This document shows, piece after piece, positions 25,189 through 33,808 of a DNA stretch of 64,000 nucleotides (the stretch's first letter is position 1; each line of letters opens with the position of its first letter). The notes below the pieces were generated by a model, which was given only the letters and a program-made list of their open reading frames with translations, was not told the DNA's origin and searched no databases. This DNA is from Lichenicoccus sp964242335 (GTDB lineage Bacteria > Pseudomonadota > Alphaproteobacteria > Acetobacterales > Acetobacteraceae). The DNA lies in NCBI GenBank assembly GCA_964242335.1, contig CAXTAY010000006.1:1-64000 (forward strand). Direction: 5' to 3'. Both the position numbers and the translations under genes were made by a program.

Positions 25189-25454
25189 GCAGGCTTACGG
25201 CTTCCCGGAGCGGCTTGATGGTGCTCCGGCACAGATGATCGCCGGCATCGGCATGCGCGGGGCGCGCCTCCGCCGGTGCACGAGGCCACGGCGGACCGCT
25301 CGGGCCCCGCTTCATTATCTCCCGCGATCGGTGCATTCTCCGCCGCACGCGCTGCCGGGTCGGTCGCCCGGAGGCGACGCGGCCACGGACGGGTTCTCCG
25401 GGTCGCGGCCCGGCCGCACCCGATCCCCATCGAGATTTTAGGACGCATTCAGCC
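25189..25454. other. Non-coding leader of the kaiC operon
   Basis: With the preceding hairpin this makes a ~330-nt gene-free stretch. It holds a second stem, CCGGAGC (25205-25211) / GCTCCGG (25223-25229) with an 11-nt loop. A lone AT-richer patch (TTCATTATCT near 25312) is the only -10-like sequence; no -35 partner is convincing. A weak TAGGA lies at 25439-25443 before the kaiC ATG. No ORF or RNA gene is recognised. Confidence 0.4.
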
Positions 25455-27146
25455 ATGCCGCCTGAGGCGAGATCCAGCACCGCGCTGCCCAAGGCGCGCA
25501 CCGGCATCATGGGATTCGACGAGGTCACCCTCGGCGGCCTGCCGGCCGGGCGTGCGTCGCTGGTCTGCGGCGCCGCCGGCTGCGGCAAGACGCTGTTCGC
25601 GGTGACGTTCCTGGTGCATGGCGCGACCCAGTTCGGCGAGGCCGGGGTGTTCATGAGCTTCGAGGAGCGTGCGGAGGACCTGGTGGCGAACGTGGCCTCG
25701 CTCGGCTACGACCTGGGGGGGCTGGTCGCCGAGAACCGGATCGCCATCGATCACGTCCGCGTCGAGCGCAGCGAGATCGAGGAGACCGGCGAGTACGACC
25801 TGGAGGGGCTGTTCGTCCGGCTCGGCTACGCGGTCGACCGGATCGGCGCCAAGCGGGTGGTGCTGGACACCATCGAGACCCTGTTCGCCGGGCTGTCCGA
25901 CGTCTCGGTGCTGCGCGCCGAGCTGCGCCGCCTGTTCGGCTGGCTCAAGGATCGCGGGCTGACCACGGTGATCACCGGCGAGCGCGGCGGCGGGCAGCTC
26001 ACCCGCCAGGGGCTCGAGGAGTACGTCTCGGACTGCGTGGTGCTGCTCGACAACCGCACCCTGGACCAGGTCACCACGCGCCGGCTGCGCGTCGTCAAGT
26101 ATCGCGGCTCCGCGCACGGCACCAACGAGTATCCGTTCCTGATCGACGGCGAGGGCATGAGCGTGCTGCCGATCACCTCGGCCGGGCTCACCCACGCGGT
26201 CTCGAACGAGGTCATCGGCAGCGGCATCTCCGGGCTCGACGCGATGCTCGGCGCCGGCGGGTTCTTCCGCGGCTCCAGCATCCTGCTCTCCGGCCGCGCC
26301 GGCACCGGCAAGAGCACGATCGCGGCAAACTTCGCCGACGCCTCCTGCCGGCGCGGCGAGCGCTGCCTGTTCTGCGTGTTCGAGGAGAGCCCCGAGCAGA
26401 TCTGCCGCAACGCCCGCTCCGTCGGGCTCGACCTGCAGCGGCACGTCGAGAGCGGCCTGCTGCGCTTCGAGGCGGCGCGCCCGAGCCTGTACGGCCTGGA
26501 GATGCACCTCGCGCGCATGCACCGCGACCTCGACGCGTTCGACCCTGCCCTGGTCGTGATCGACCCGATCTCGGCGCTGCGCGGCCCAGAGGTCGAGGTC
26601 TATGCCGCGCTGCTGCGCATCGTCGACCTGCTGAAGGCACGCATCATCACCGCGCTGTTCACCAGCCTGCGCGTCGATGCGGTTTCGCCCGGCGGCGCCG
26701 ATTTCGGGCTGTCGTCGCTGATGGACACGTGGATCCGGCTGAACGACATCGAGGTCGACGGCGAGCGCAACCGTACGCTCTACGTCATCAAGGCCCGCGG
26801 CATGAGCCACTCCAACCAGGTGCGCGAGTACCGGATGAGCGACAACGGCATCGAGCTCATCGAGGCCTATGTCGGCCCGGGCGGCGTGCTGACCGGCAGC
26901 GCCCGCATGGCGCAGGAGGCCCGCGAGCGCGCCGCCACGGAGCGGCGCCAGCGCGACATCGAGCGGCGGCGACGCGAGCTGATCCGCCGCCGCGAGGCGG
27001 TCGAGCGGCAGGTCGGCGAGCTGCGCGCCGGGCTGGAGATCGAGGAGCGGGAGATGCTGATGCTGCTCGAACAGGAAGAGGCTCGCGAGGCCGGCCTGAA
27101 GACCGAGCAGGCATCCGCCGCGATGCGCCGGGCTTCCACGCAGTGA
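25455..27146 (+). CDS. kaiC: KaiC circadian clock ATPase/kinase homolog
   Basis: 563 aa with duplicated RecA-type domains. CI has Walker A GAAGCGKT (39-46) and paired Glu in FMSFEERAEDL; CII has GRAGTGKST (280-288) and CVFEESPEQI. The CII autophosphorylation position aligns as LSSLMDT, with S420/S421 in place of cyanobacterial Ser431/Thr432. The cyanobacterial A-loop tail is replaced by a ~80-residue Arg/Glu-rich coiled coil (~485-563). KaiC binds KaiB and cycles phosphorylation; no KaiA is present. Coupled (GTGA) to the first kaiB. Confidence 0.92.
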   Translation: MPPEARSSTALPKARTGIMGFDEVTLGGLPAGRASLVCGAAGCGKTLFAVTFLVHGATQFGEAGVFMSFEERAEDLVANVASLGYDLGGLVAENRIAIDHVRVERSEIEETGEYDLEGLFVRLGYAVDRIGAKRVVLDTIETLFAGLSDVSVLRAELRRLFGWLKDRGLTTVITGERGGGQLTRQGLEEYVSDCVVLLDNRTLDQVTTRRLRVVKYRGSAHGTNEYPFLIDGEGMSVLPITSAGLTHAVSNEVIGSGISGLDAMLGAGGFFRGSSILLSGRAGTGKSTIAANFADASCRRGERCLFCVFEESPEQICRNARSVGLDLQRHVESGLLRFEAARPSLYGLEMHLARMHRDLDAFDPALVVIDPISALRGPEVEVYAALLRIVDLLKARIITALFTSLRVDAVSPGGADFGLSSLMDTWIRLNDIEVDGERNRTLYVIKARGMSHSNQVREYRMSDNGIELIEAYVGPGGVLTGSARMAQEARERAATERRQRDIERRRRELIRRREAVERQVGELRAGLEIEEREMLMLLEQEEAREAGLKTEQASAAMRRASTQ

Positions 27147-27487
27147 CGTCCCGGGAAGCGGACGACCGGCGGGCCGGCGATCAGGTGCCGGACGACGCCG
27201 CTTCGGGCTATTATCGCCTGCGCCTCTACGTCGCCGGACAGACCGCGAAGTCGCTCGCCGCCGTCGCCAACCTGAAGCGCGTCTGCGAGGACCATCTCGC
27301 CGGGCGCTACGACATCGAGGTGATCGACCTGCTGCAGAGCCCGCAGCTCGCCGCCGGCGACCAGATCCTGGCGATCCCGACGCTGGTGCGCCGGCTGCCG
27401 GCACCGCTGAAGCGGATCATCGGCGACCTGTCCAACACCGAGAAGGTGCTCGTGGGCCTCGACATACGCCCGAAGCCGTCGCCTTGA
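27143..27487 (+). CDS. kaiB: KaiB clock protein, first copy
   Basis: 114 aa from GTG 27143 (GTGA overlap with kaiC). YRLRLYVAGQTAKSLAAVANLKRVCEDHL and YDIEVIDLLQSPQLAAGDQILAIPTLVRRLPAPLKRIIGDLS are the thioredoxin-like KaiB fold signatures. KaiB normally switches fold to bind the KaiC CI ring. A ~20-residue polar N-terminal extension precedes the domain. Its stop overlaps the TTG start of the second kaiB. Confidence 0.93.
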   Translation: MTSREADDRRAGDQVPDDAASGYYRLRLYVAGQTAKSLAAVANLKRVCEDHLAGRYDIEVIDLLQSPQLAAGDQILAIPTLVRRLPAPLKRIIGDLSNTEKVLVGLDIRPKPSP

Positions 27488-27843
27488 GCCCCGGCGAAGG
27501 CGAACGCGACGGCCACTCCGGCGCCCTGCAGCCGCCCGCGGGGCCGCCGCTCTACAAGCTGCGGCTGTTCGTGGCCGGCACCACTGCGAACTCGCGTCGC
27601 GCCATCGACAATCTGCGCCGCATCTGCCACGCCCACCTTGCGGGACAGGTCGACCTCGAGATCATCGACATCTATCAGCAGCCGGAACTGGCGGGGCAGC
27701 ATCAGGTGGTGGCCGCGCCGACGCTGGTGAAGCTGCTGCCGCTGCCGATGCGTCGCATCATCGGCGACCTGTCGCACGAGCAGCGGGTGCTGCGCGGCCT
27801 GGAACTGCTGCCGCCTGCGGGCCTCGATGCCGATGTGCGCTGA
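27484..27843 (+). CDS. kaiB: KaiB clock protein, second copy
   Basis: 119 aa from TTG 27484 (TTGA overlap). YKLRLFVAGTTANSRRAIDNL, DLEIIDIYQQPELAGQHQVVAAPTLVKLLPLPMRRIIGDLSH gives a full KaiB domain, clearly paralogous to the first copy but with different ends. Two tandem kaiB genes suggest alternative or competing KaiC partners. The 3' end overlaps the start of the histidine kinase by 17 nt. Confidence 0.92.
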   Translation: MSPGEGERDGHSGALQPPAGPPLYKLRLFVAGTTANSRRAIDNLRRICHAHLAGQVDLEIIDIYQQPELAGQHQVVAAPTLVKLLPLPMRRIIGDLSHEQRVLRGLELLPPAGLDADVR

Positions 27844-29593
27844 CCGACCGCACGCGGCCGCCGACGCCGATCCGCGGCTCGCCGCGTACCGGCAGCGGAT
27901 CGAGGAGCTCGAGGCGAGGCTGGAGGAGAGTGAGGAGACGCTCGATGCGATCCGGCGCGGCGACATCGACGCCGTCGTCGTGGGCAACGCGGAGCAGCGA
28001 CGCGTCTACACGCTGGAGAACGCCGACCGGCCCTATCGCGTGCTGATCGAGCAGATCCAGGAGAGCGCGGTCACGCTGAGCGAGGACGGCACCGTGCTCT
28101 ACTGCAACCGCCGCCTTGCCGAGCTGCTGCGCACGCCGCAGGAACGGGTCATCGGCCAGCAGCTCGGGCGATACGTGCTGGCCTCGGACCGGGCAGACTT
28201 CGAGCAGCTGCTGCGATCGGCGCTGGAGGCGGGCGCGCGCGGCGAGCTGACGCTCGAGGACGCCGAGGGCGCGCACATCCCGGTCTACCTGTCGGTCAGC
28301 CCGTTGCCCCAGGACGACGATGCGGCGCTGCTGTGCGGCGTCCTGACCGACCTCACGCAGCAGAAGCTCCATCTGAGCGAACTCGCCGACGTCAACAGGA
28401 GGCTGCTCGCCGAAGGAGCCGCGCGCGGACGGATCGAGGACGCGCTGCGCCAGAGCCAGAAGATGGAGGCGGTCGGCCAGCTCACCGGCGGCTTGGCGCA
28501 TGATTTCAACAACCTGCTCACCGGCATCGCCGGCAGCCTGGAGATGCTGCAGACCCGCATGGCGCAGGGCCGCACCGGCGACCTGGAGCGCTACATCATC
28601 GCCGCCCAGGGCGCCTCGAAGCGGGCGGCGGCGCTGACGCACCGGTTGCTGGCGTTCTCGCGCCGGCAGACGCTCGAGCCGAAGGCCGCTGACCTAAATC
28701 GGCTGATCGCCGGCATGGAGGAGCTGATCCGGCGCACCGCGGGACCCGCGATCGCCGTCGAGGTGGTGGGTTCGGCCGGGCTGTGGACGACGCTGGTGGA
28801 CCCGAACCAGCTCGAGAACGCATTGCTCAACCTGTGCATCAATGCGCGCGACGCGATGCCCGACGGCGGGCGGCTGACCATCGAGACCGGAAATCGCTGG
28901 CTCGACGAGCGCAGCGCCGGCGAACGCGAGCTGCCGCCCGGCCAGTACGTGTCGCTGTGCGTCAGCGACACCGGCACCGGCATGACCCAGGAGATCATCG
29001 AGCGCGCCTTCGACCCGTTCTTCACCACCAAGCCGATCGGCCAGGGCACCGGGCTGGGGCTGTCGATGATCTACGGCTTCGCCCGCCAGTCCGGCGGCCA
29101 GGTGCGGATCTACTCCGAGCCGAGGCAGGGTGCCATGGTATGCCTCTACCTGCCGCGTCACTTCGGCGATGCCGGCACCGGCGAGGGCACGACCGAGTCG
29201 GCGGCGCCCCCGCGTGCCGAACAGGGCGAGACGGTGCTGATCGTCGACGACGAGCCCGCGGTCCGCATGCTGGTCGGCGAGGTGCTGCAGGACCTCGGCT
29301 ACACCGCGCTCGAGGCCGCCGACGGCGCCGCGGGGCTGCGCGTGCTGCAGTCGGACGCGCGCGTCGACCTGCTGATCACCGATGTCGGGCTGCCCGGCGG
29401 GATGAACGGGCGGCAGGTCGCGGACGCGGGCAGGATCCTGCGGCCGCGGCTGAAGGTGCTGTTCATCACTGGCTACGCGGAGAACGCGGTGGTCGGCCAC
29501 GGCCATCTCGAGCCCGGCATGCGCGTATTGACCAAGCCGTTCATGATGGATGTGCTGGCCAAGCGGATCAAGGATCTCATTGCGGAAGCATGA
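27827..29593 (+). CDS. PAS-domain hybrid sensor histidine kinase with C-terminal receiver
   Basis: 588 aa, no membrane segments, so cytoplasmic. A short coiled coil (YRQRIEELEARLEESEETL) precedes a PAS domain (~70-190; LIEQIQESAVTLSEDGTVLYCN), then a HisKA domain with H225 in GGLAHDFNN, a HATPase with N-box (NALLNLCINARDAM), DTGTGM and GTGLGLSM, and a receiver with Asp519 (LITDVGLPGG) and conserved Lys in LTKPF. ATG 27827 overlaps kaiB; ATG 27833 is an alternative. Its place suggests it reads or relays Kai output. Confidence 0.92.
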   Translation: MPMCADRPHAAADADPRLAAYRQRIEELEARLEESEETLDAIRRGDIDAVVVGNAEQRRVYTLENADRPYRVLIEQIQESAVTLSEDGTVLYCNRRLAELLRTPQERVIGQQLGRYVLASDRADFEQLLRSALEAGARGELTLEDAEGAHIPVYLSVSPLPQDDDAALLCGVLTDLTQQKLHLSELADVNRRLLAEGAARGRIEDALRQSQKMEAVGQLTGGLAHDFNNLLTGIAGSLEMLQTRMAQGRTGDLERYIIAAQGASKRAAALTHRLLAFSRRQTLEPKAADLNRLIAGMEELIRRTAGPAIAVEVVGSAGLWTTLVDPNQLENALLNLCINARDAMPDGGRLTIETGNRWLDERSAGERELPPGQYVSLCVSDTGTGMTQEIIERAFDPFFTTKPIGQGTGLGLSMIYGFARQSGGQVRIYSEPRQGAMVCLYLPRHFGDAGTGEGTTESAAPPRAEQGETVLIVDDEPAVRMLVGEVLQDLGYTALEAADGAAGLRVLQSDARVDLLITDVGLPGGMNGRQVADAGRILRPRLKVLFITGYAENAVVGHGHLEPGMRVLTKPFMMDVLAKRIKDLIAEA

Positions 29594-29635
29594 TGCAGGC
29601 GGTCGCCTCGCGGCGATGCCGTCGCCCCGGCCGCG

Positions 29636-29818
29636 ATGAGCAGCGGCGGCAAGATGCGGCGCAAGGGCGACCTGCCGAGCAAGCCGTGCGCGCGTTGCGG
29701 ACGGCCCTTCACCTGGCGCCGCAAGTGGGCGCGCGTGTGGGACGAGGTGCGCTACTGCTCCGAAGCGTGCCGCCGCGCGGGATCGGGCGGAGCCGGCTCC
29801 GCCAGCGACCCCGGCTGA
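29636..29818 (+). CDS. DUF2256 zinc-ribbon-like small protein
   Basis: 60 aa. KGDLPSKPCARCGRPFTWRRKWARVW then VRYCSEACRR gives four cysteines in a CxxC...CxxxC arrangement, the DUF2256 pattern. Such genes often lie near cryptochrome/photolyase genes in other genomes (family knowledge), though none is here. ATG 29636 or the later ATG 29654 could be the start. It follows the kinase by 42 nt and may be the last gene of the Kai operon. Confidence 0.82.
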   Translation: MSSGGKMRRKGDLPSKPCARCGRPFTWRRKWARVWDEVRYCSEACRRAGSGGAGSASDPG

Positions 29819-29831
29819 TCCGCCGCGATCC

Positions 29832-32174
29832 TCAGAACGCCGTCTTGACGGTGGCGATGGCGGCGAAACCCTCGCCGACGAAGTAGTTCGGCGCCGTGCC
29901 GCCGATGGTGGTGCCGAACACGCCGGTGGTGGCCTTGGCGTTGCCGCTCAGCGAGTTGATGCCTGAAAGAAACTTGTTGTTGGTCAGGTTGATCAGGTTG
30001 AGCTGCACCGTCGGCGCCTTGGCGAAGCCGATATCGTGGAAGCGCAGACCGAGCGTGGCGCCCATCTCGTAGTAGGCCGGCAGCACCTCGTCATCCATGA
30101 AGGTGGCGAACTGCCGGCCGACATAGCGGACGGTGTAGTTGCCGAAGAAGCGTCCGTTGTCGTAGTCGAGGGCTGCGGCGAACACCCAGCGCGGGCTGCG
30201 CACCGCGACCTTGCCCTGCGTCGGCAGGTAGTCGCCGCCGGCGAGCAGGTTGTTGTCGATTGAGGCATACAGGTACTGGCCGGAGACGTAGGGACGGAAG
30301 TGGTTGATCGGCCGTGTTCCGGCCTCGAAATCGACGCCGTCGGAGGTCTGTCCACCGGCATTGATGTCCGTGGTGATGGCGTTGTTGGTGCCCGGCACCG
30401 CGCTCTGGAACTGCCGGTTGCTGAAATTGTAGTGGAAGTAGGTGGCCGACGCGACCAGGAGGTCGCCCTGGAAGCGGTAGCCGGCCTCCTCGGAGATCGA
30501 GTACTCGTCCTTGACGTTGCTGCCGCCGATGAAACTCGTCGAGCCATTCGCGTAGCTGTAGGTGTCGTACAGCGTCGTGTTGACCGGCGAACGGAAGTTG
30601 GTGGTCACGCTGGCGAACACCTGGTTCTTCACGTTGATCTGGAACCGCGCCGACACCGCCGGCAGCGGCTGCGCGTCGTTCAGCACCGACTTGTACTGCG
30701 GTCCGGGCAGCTCGTTGGTGCCGTCGCGGTTGACGATCGCCTCCTTGAAGCCGGCTTCCAGGAACAGGCGGTTGTTGAGCAGGCTGATGTCGTCGCCGAG
30801 GAACAGCGTGTGGATGGTGGTCTTGGTCAGGATGTCCTGGCCGAGCAGCCTCAGCCCGTTGACGGTCTTGATGTTCTCGACCTCGCCGTAGATGTTGCTC
30901 GGCTCGCCGTTGTAGCTGACCGGGCTGTACGGCTCGGTGTCGTGATCGTTGGAGTAGTCGAACCACCAGCCGACGAAGAAGTTGTTGACGCCGAGATGAT
31001 AGTTCGTCTTCGCGGTGAAGCCGGCGCGATACTGCGAGTCCTCGAAGGCGAGCAGGCCCTCCGCCTCGGATCCGCCGCTGCCCGGCAACGGGTAGGGCAG
31101 CTTGATCGCGTCGGTGATCAGCTGGCTGCCCTGATAGTTGGCGGAGTTGAACAGAGGAACGCCGATGGTGCCGTTGCCGTAGCCGCGCCACATGTAGGGG
31201 GTGAAGTCGGCACCCCACTGGCTGGTCAGGTTGAAGTGCGCCGGCGCGCTCAGCTCGAAATTGCGGTACGGGTTGCGGTTCAGTTTCCAGTAGTTGCTGT
31301 CGCCCGGCGTGTAGGTGCCGTCATAGTTGAAGGAGCGGCCGAACTCCGCCCACTGCGCCAGGGTCGGGCTGGTGTAGCTGTTCTGCGTCGACCACTGGTA
31401 GGCGCCGACCAGCGACACCCGGTTGCCCTCCCCCCATTCCTTGACCACCTTGAAGTCGATGTGGCTCTTGTCGTCGGTGCCGCTGCCGCGCCAGGCACGG
31501 TCGTGCTGGTGCGAGTACGAGATGAAGGCGCGTATGCCGGTGTTGCCGATCAGGCCGCTATCGAGGCGGATGAAGCCGCGATTGTACTTCCAGGTGCCGT
31601 AGCCGTAATCGACCAGCCCGCCGAAATTCTGCTGCGGATCGCGGTCGTGAAAGGTGAACAGGCCGCCGGAGCCGTTGATGGTCGGCGTGTCGATGTTCGA
31701 CGAGCCCTGCTGCAGGGTGAGCTCCTCCAGGTTCTCGTTGTCGGCGAACTCCGACGGGTAGGTGGTGTACACGCCGACGTCGGAGATCGGCGAGCCTTCC
31801 CAGATGAACGCCATCTCGGTCTGGTCGAGGCCGCGCATCGAGAGCTGCCCGCCGGACAGGCCCCAGGGATCGACCTCCGCCACCACCACGCCAGGAAGCA
31901 GGTTGACCAGCTGGAACGGGCTCTGCGCCGGCGCCTGCTTCTGGATGTAGTCCTTGGTGACCGAGCTCGACGATTTCGGCGCCGTCTCCTTCTTGATCAG
32001 CCCGCCGCCCGGCTGCAGCCCGGTGACGCCGTCGGCGCTGTTGTGCCCCTTGCTCGCCTGCACCACGATCGACTCCGCATTGTCGTCCGCCGCCGCCGCG
32101 AATGCCGGAACACCGGCCAGCGTGGAGAGGGAGGTGCCGGCCAGCAGGGCCGCGGACGCGATGCGTGCAATCAT
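29832..32174 (-). CDS. TonB-dependent outer-membrane receptor
   Basis: 780 aa with a signal peptide (cleavage near VPAFAAAADDN), a plug domain (SSVTKDYIQKQAPAQSPFQLVNLLPGV, LSMRGLDQTEMAFIWEG) and a long beta-barrel rich in Tyr/Asn/Phe with a terminal aromatic strand (AIATVKTAF). No siderophore synthesis or iron gene is adjacent, so the ligand is unknown. The base composition appears lower in GC than neighbours, partly because of aromatic and Asn codons. ATG 32174 is 126 nt below the nodT-type gene; it may be transcribed with the efflux unit or alone. Confidence 0.92.
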   Translation of the reverse strand: MIARIASAALLAGTSLSTLAGVPAFAAAADDNAESIVVQASKGHNSADGVTGLQPGGGLIKKETAPKSSSSVTKDYIQKQAPAQSPFQLVNLLPGVVVAEVDPWGLSGGQLSMRGLDQTEMAFIWEGSPISDVGVYTTYPSEFADNENLEELTLQQGSSNIDTPTINGSGGLFTFHDRDPQQNFGGLVDYGYGTWKYNRGFIRLDSGLIGNTGIRAFISYSHQHDRAWRGSGTDDKSHIDFKVVKEWGEGNRVSLVGAYQWSTQNSYTSPTLAQWAEFGRSFNYDGTYTPGDSNYWKLNRNPYRNFELSAPAHFNLTSQWGADFTPYMWRGYGNGTIGVPLFNSANYQGSQLITDAIKLPYPLPGSGGSEAEGLLAFEDSQYRAGFTAKTNYHLGVNNFFVGWWFDYSNDHDTEPYSPVSYNGEPSNIYGEVENIKTVNGLRLLGQDILTKTTIHTLFLGDDISLLNNRLFLEAGFKEAIVNRDGTNELPGPQYKSVLNDAQPLPAVSARFQINVKNQVFASVTTNFRSPVNTTLYDTYSYANGSTSFIGGSNVKDEYSISEEAGYRFQGDLLVASATYFHYNFSNRQFQSAVPGTNNAITTDINAGGQTSDGVDFEAGTRPINHFRPYVSGQYLYASIDNNLLAGGDYLPTQGKVAVRSPRWVFAAALDYDNGRFFGNYTVRYVGRQFATFMDDEVLPAYYEMGATLGLRFHDIGFAKAPTVQLNLINLTNNKFLSGINSLSGNAKATTGVFGTTIGGTAPNYFVGEGFAAIATVKTAF

Positions 32175-32299
32175 GAGGGTCGGCTTCCTGATCCGGTGCG
32201 ATGCCCTGCCAGGAAGCAAGCCGGATGCCAGGAATGCCGTGTCCCGGTGGACGCGGAACGAAATTCGCCGGCTGTGGCAACCGGGAGACGGTCGCGCGA

Positions 32300-33808
32300 T
32301 CAGCGACGATGCGCGGGTGCCGCGTCGACTGCCGCCCCCTGCCAGCCGGCGCCGAGTGCGGTGTACAGCGACACCGCGTCGGTGAGGCGTGCCAGGTCGC
32401 CGAGTGCCGCCGCGTTCTGGCTCTGGTAGGTCGCCTGCTCGGCGCTCAGCACGTCGAGGAAGCCGATCAGGCCGGCGCCGAACAGGCGACGTGCACGGTC
32501 CAGCGCCAGGGCATTGTCGGCTGCCGCACGATGCAGCAGCGCGCCGCGCTCGGAATCCTGGCGGTACGCCACCAGCCGATCCTCGACCTCGCGGAAGGCG
32601 GTCAGGACGGTGCGGCCGTAGCTCAGCCGCGCCGCCTCGGCCTGGGCCCGCGCCTCGCGCACCTGGGCACTCAGCCGCCCGCCATGCGTGATCGGCTGCG
32701 CGGCACTGAGCACGAACTGGAAGGCGAGGCTGTCGGCGCTCAGCAGCTCGTGGATCATGCTCGATTGCAGCCCGAGCGAGAGCGGCAGCGAGAAGTCCGG
32801 GTACAGCGAGGCCACCGCGGCGCCGATCCGTGCGTTCGCCGCCGCGTAGCGCCGCTCGGCCTCGCGTATGTCGGGGCGCTCGGCGATCACGCGCGACGGC
32901 AGCGTCACCGGCAGCGCCGGCACCCGCGGCAGCGGCGCGGGACGTCGCAGCAGCCGCTCCAGCCCGTCCGGCAACCGGCCCGGGACCTCGCCCAGCAGCT
33001 CGCCGATCGCGTGCGACAGCTGGGCCACGCGCGTGCGCAGCGGCTGCACCGTGGCCTGCTGCGTCTCCAGCTGCGCGCGCGCCTGCGCCACCTGCAGCGT
33101 CGTGCCCAGCCCCTGGGTGAACACACGCTGGGTCAGCGCCAGGCCCTGCGCGGCGGCACCGATGTTGCGGGTGGCGATGTCGAGCTGGCGCTGCGTCGCG
33201 CGCAGGGTAACATAGTCCTGCGCGAGCTCGCCGATGACGGCGAGCAGCACGCCGCGACGCTGCTCGAGGTCGGCCTCGACCTCGGCGTCCTGCGCCTCGA
33301 TCTGACGGCGGATGCGGCCGAACACGTCGAGCTCCCAGCTCGCGGTAAAGCCCGGCGCCCACAGCCGGTTGTCCGGCGACACCCCCGGCAGCGGCGGGAA
33401 CTCCAGGGTGGTGGAGAAGCGCTGGATGCCGGTGAGGCTGCCGGCATCGACCTGCGGCGCCAGGCCGGCGGCGATCTGCGTGCGCACCGCACGGGCGGCG
33501 AGCAGGCGCTGGCCGGCGATGCGCAGGTCGAGGTTGCCTTCGATCGCGCGCGCCACCAGCCGGTCCAGCACCGGATCGCCGAACAGCCCCCACCAGTCGC
33601 GCATGTGCGCCTCGGTGCGCGCGATCTCCCGCGCCGTGGCCGCGTGTTCGCTCCACTCCGTGGGCAGGCGGGGGCGCGGCGGCACGTAGTTCGGCCCGAG
33701 GGTGCAGCCCCCGAGCACCAGCGGCAGCAGCGGCAGCAGCGGCAGCAGCGGCGGCAGGATCGCGAGCAGGCAGCCTGACCTCGAGTGCCGGGTCGGAGGC
33801 GGGCTCAG
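32300..33808 (-). CDS. NodT-family outer-membrane efflux lipoprotein (apparent CTG start)
   Basis: 502 aa if started at CTG 33808. The mature part has two outer-membrane-factor repeats (TLGPNYVPPRPRLP, WWGLFGDPVLDRL, ELDVFGRIRR, GLGTTLQVAQARAQLETQQ). The first canonical start, GTG 33718, would delete the signal peptide; the 30 in-frame codons above it encode SGCLLAILPPLLPLLPLL followed by PLVLGGC, a good lipobox (Cys35), with no ATG/GTG/TTG. CTG overlaps the HlyD stop as CTGA. It is the outer channel of the tripartite exporter encoded upstream. Confidence 0.85.
   Translation of the reverse strand: MSPPPTRHSRSGCLLAILPPLLPLLPLLPLVLGGCTLGPNYVPPRPRLPTEWSEHAATAREIARTEAHMRDWWGLFGDPVLDRLVARAIEGNLDLRIAGQRLLAARAVRTQIAAGLAPQVDAGSLTGIQRFSTTLEFPPLPGVSPDNRLWAPGFTASWELDVFGRIRRQIEAQDAEVEADLEQRRGVLLAVIGELAQDYVTLRATQRQLDIATRNIGAAAQGLALTQRVFTQGLGTTLQVAQARAQLETQQATVQPLRTRVAQLSHAIGELLGEVPGRLPDGLERLLRRPAPLPRVPALPVTLPSRVIAERPDIREAERRYAAANARIGAAVASLYPDFSLPLSLGLQSSMIHELLSADSLAFQFVLSAAQPITHGGRLSAQVREARAQAEAARLSYGRTVLTAFREVEDRLVAYRQDSERGALLHRAAADNALALDRARRLFGAGLIGFLDVLSAEQATYQSQNAAALGDLARLTDAVSLYTALGAGWQGAAVDAAPAHRR
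33722..33757. repeat. 9-bp tandem repeat within the nodT-type signal peptide
   Basis: Three perfect copies of CGGCAGCAG (33722-33748) followed by a degenerate fourth. On the minus strand they encode Leu-Leu-Pro units in the hydrophobic core of the lipoprotein signal. Copy-number slippage would alter signal length by three residues without a frameshift. Confidence 0.7.
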
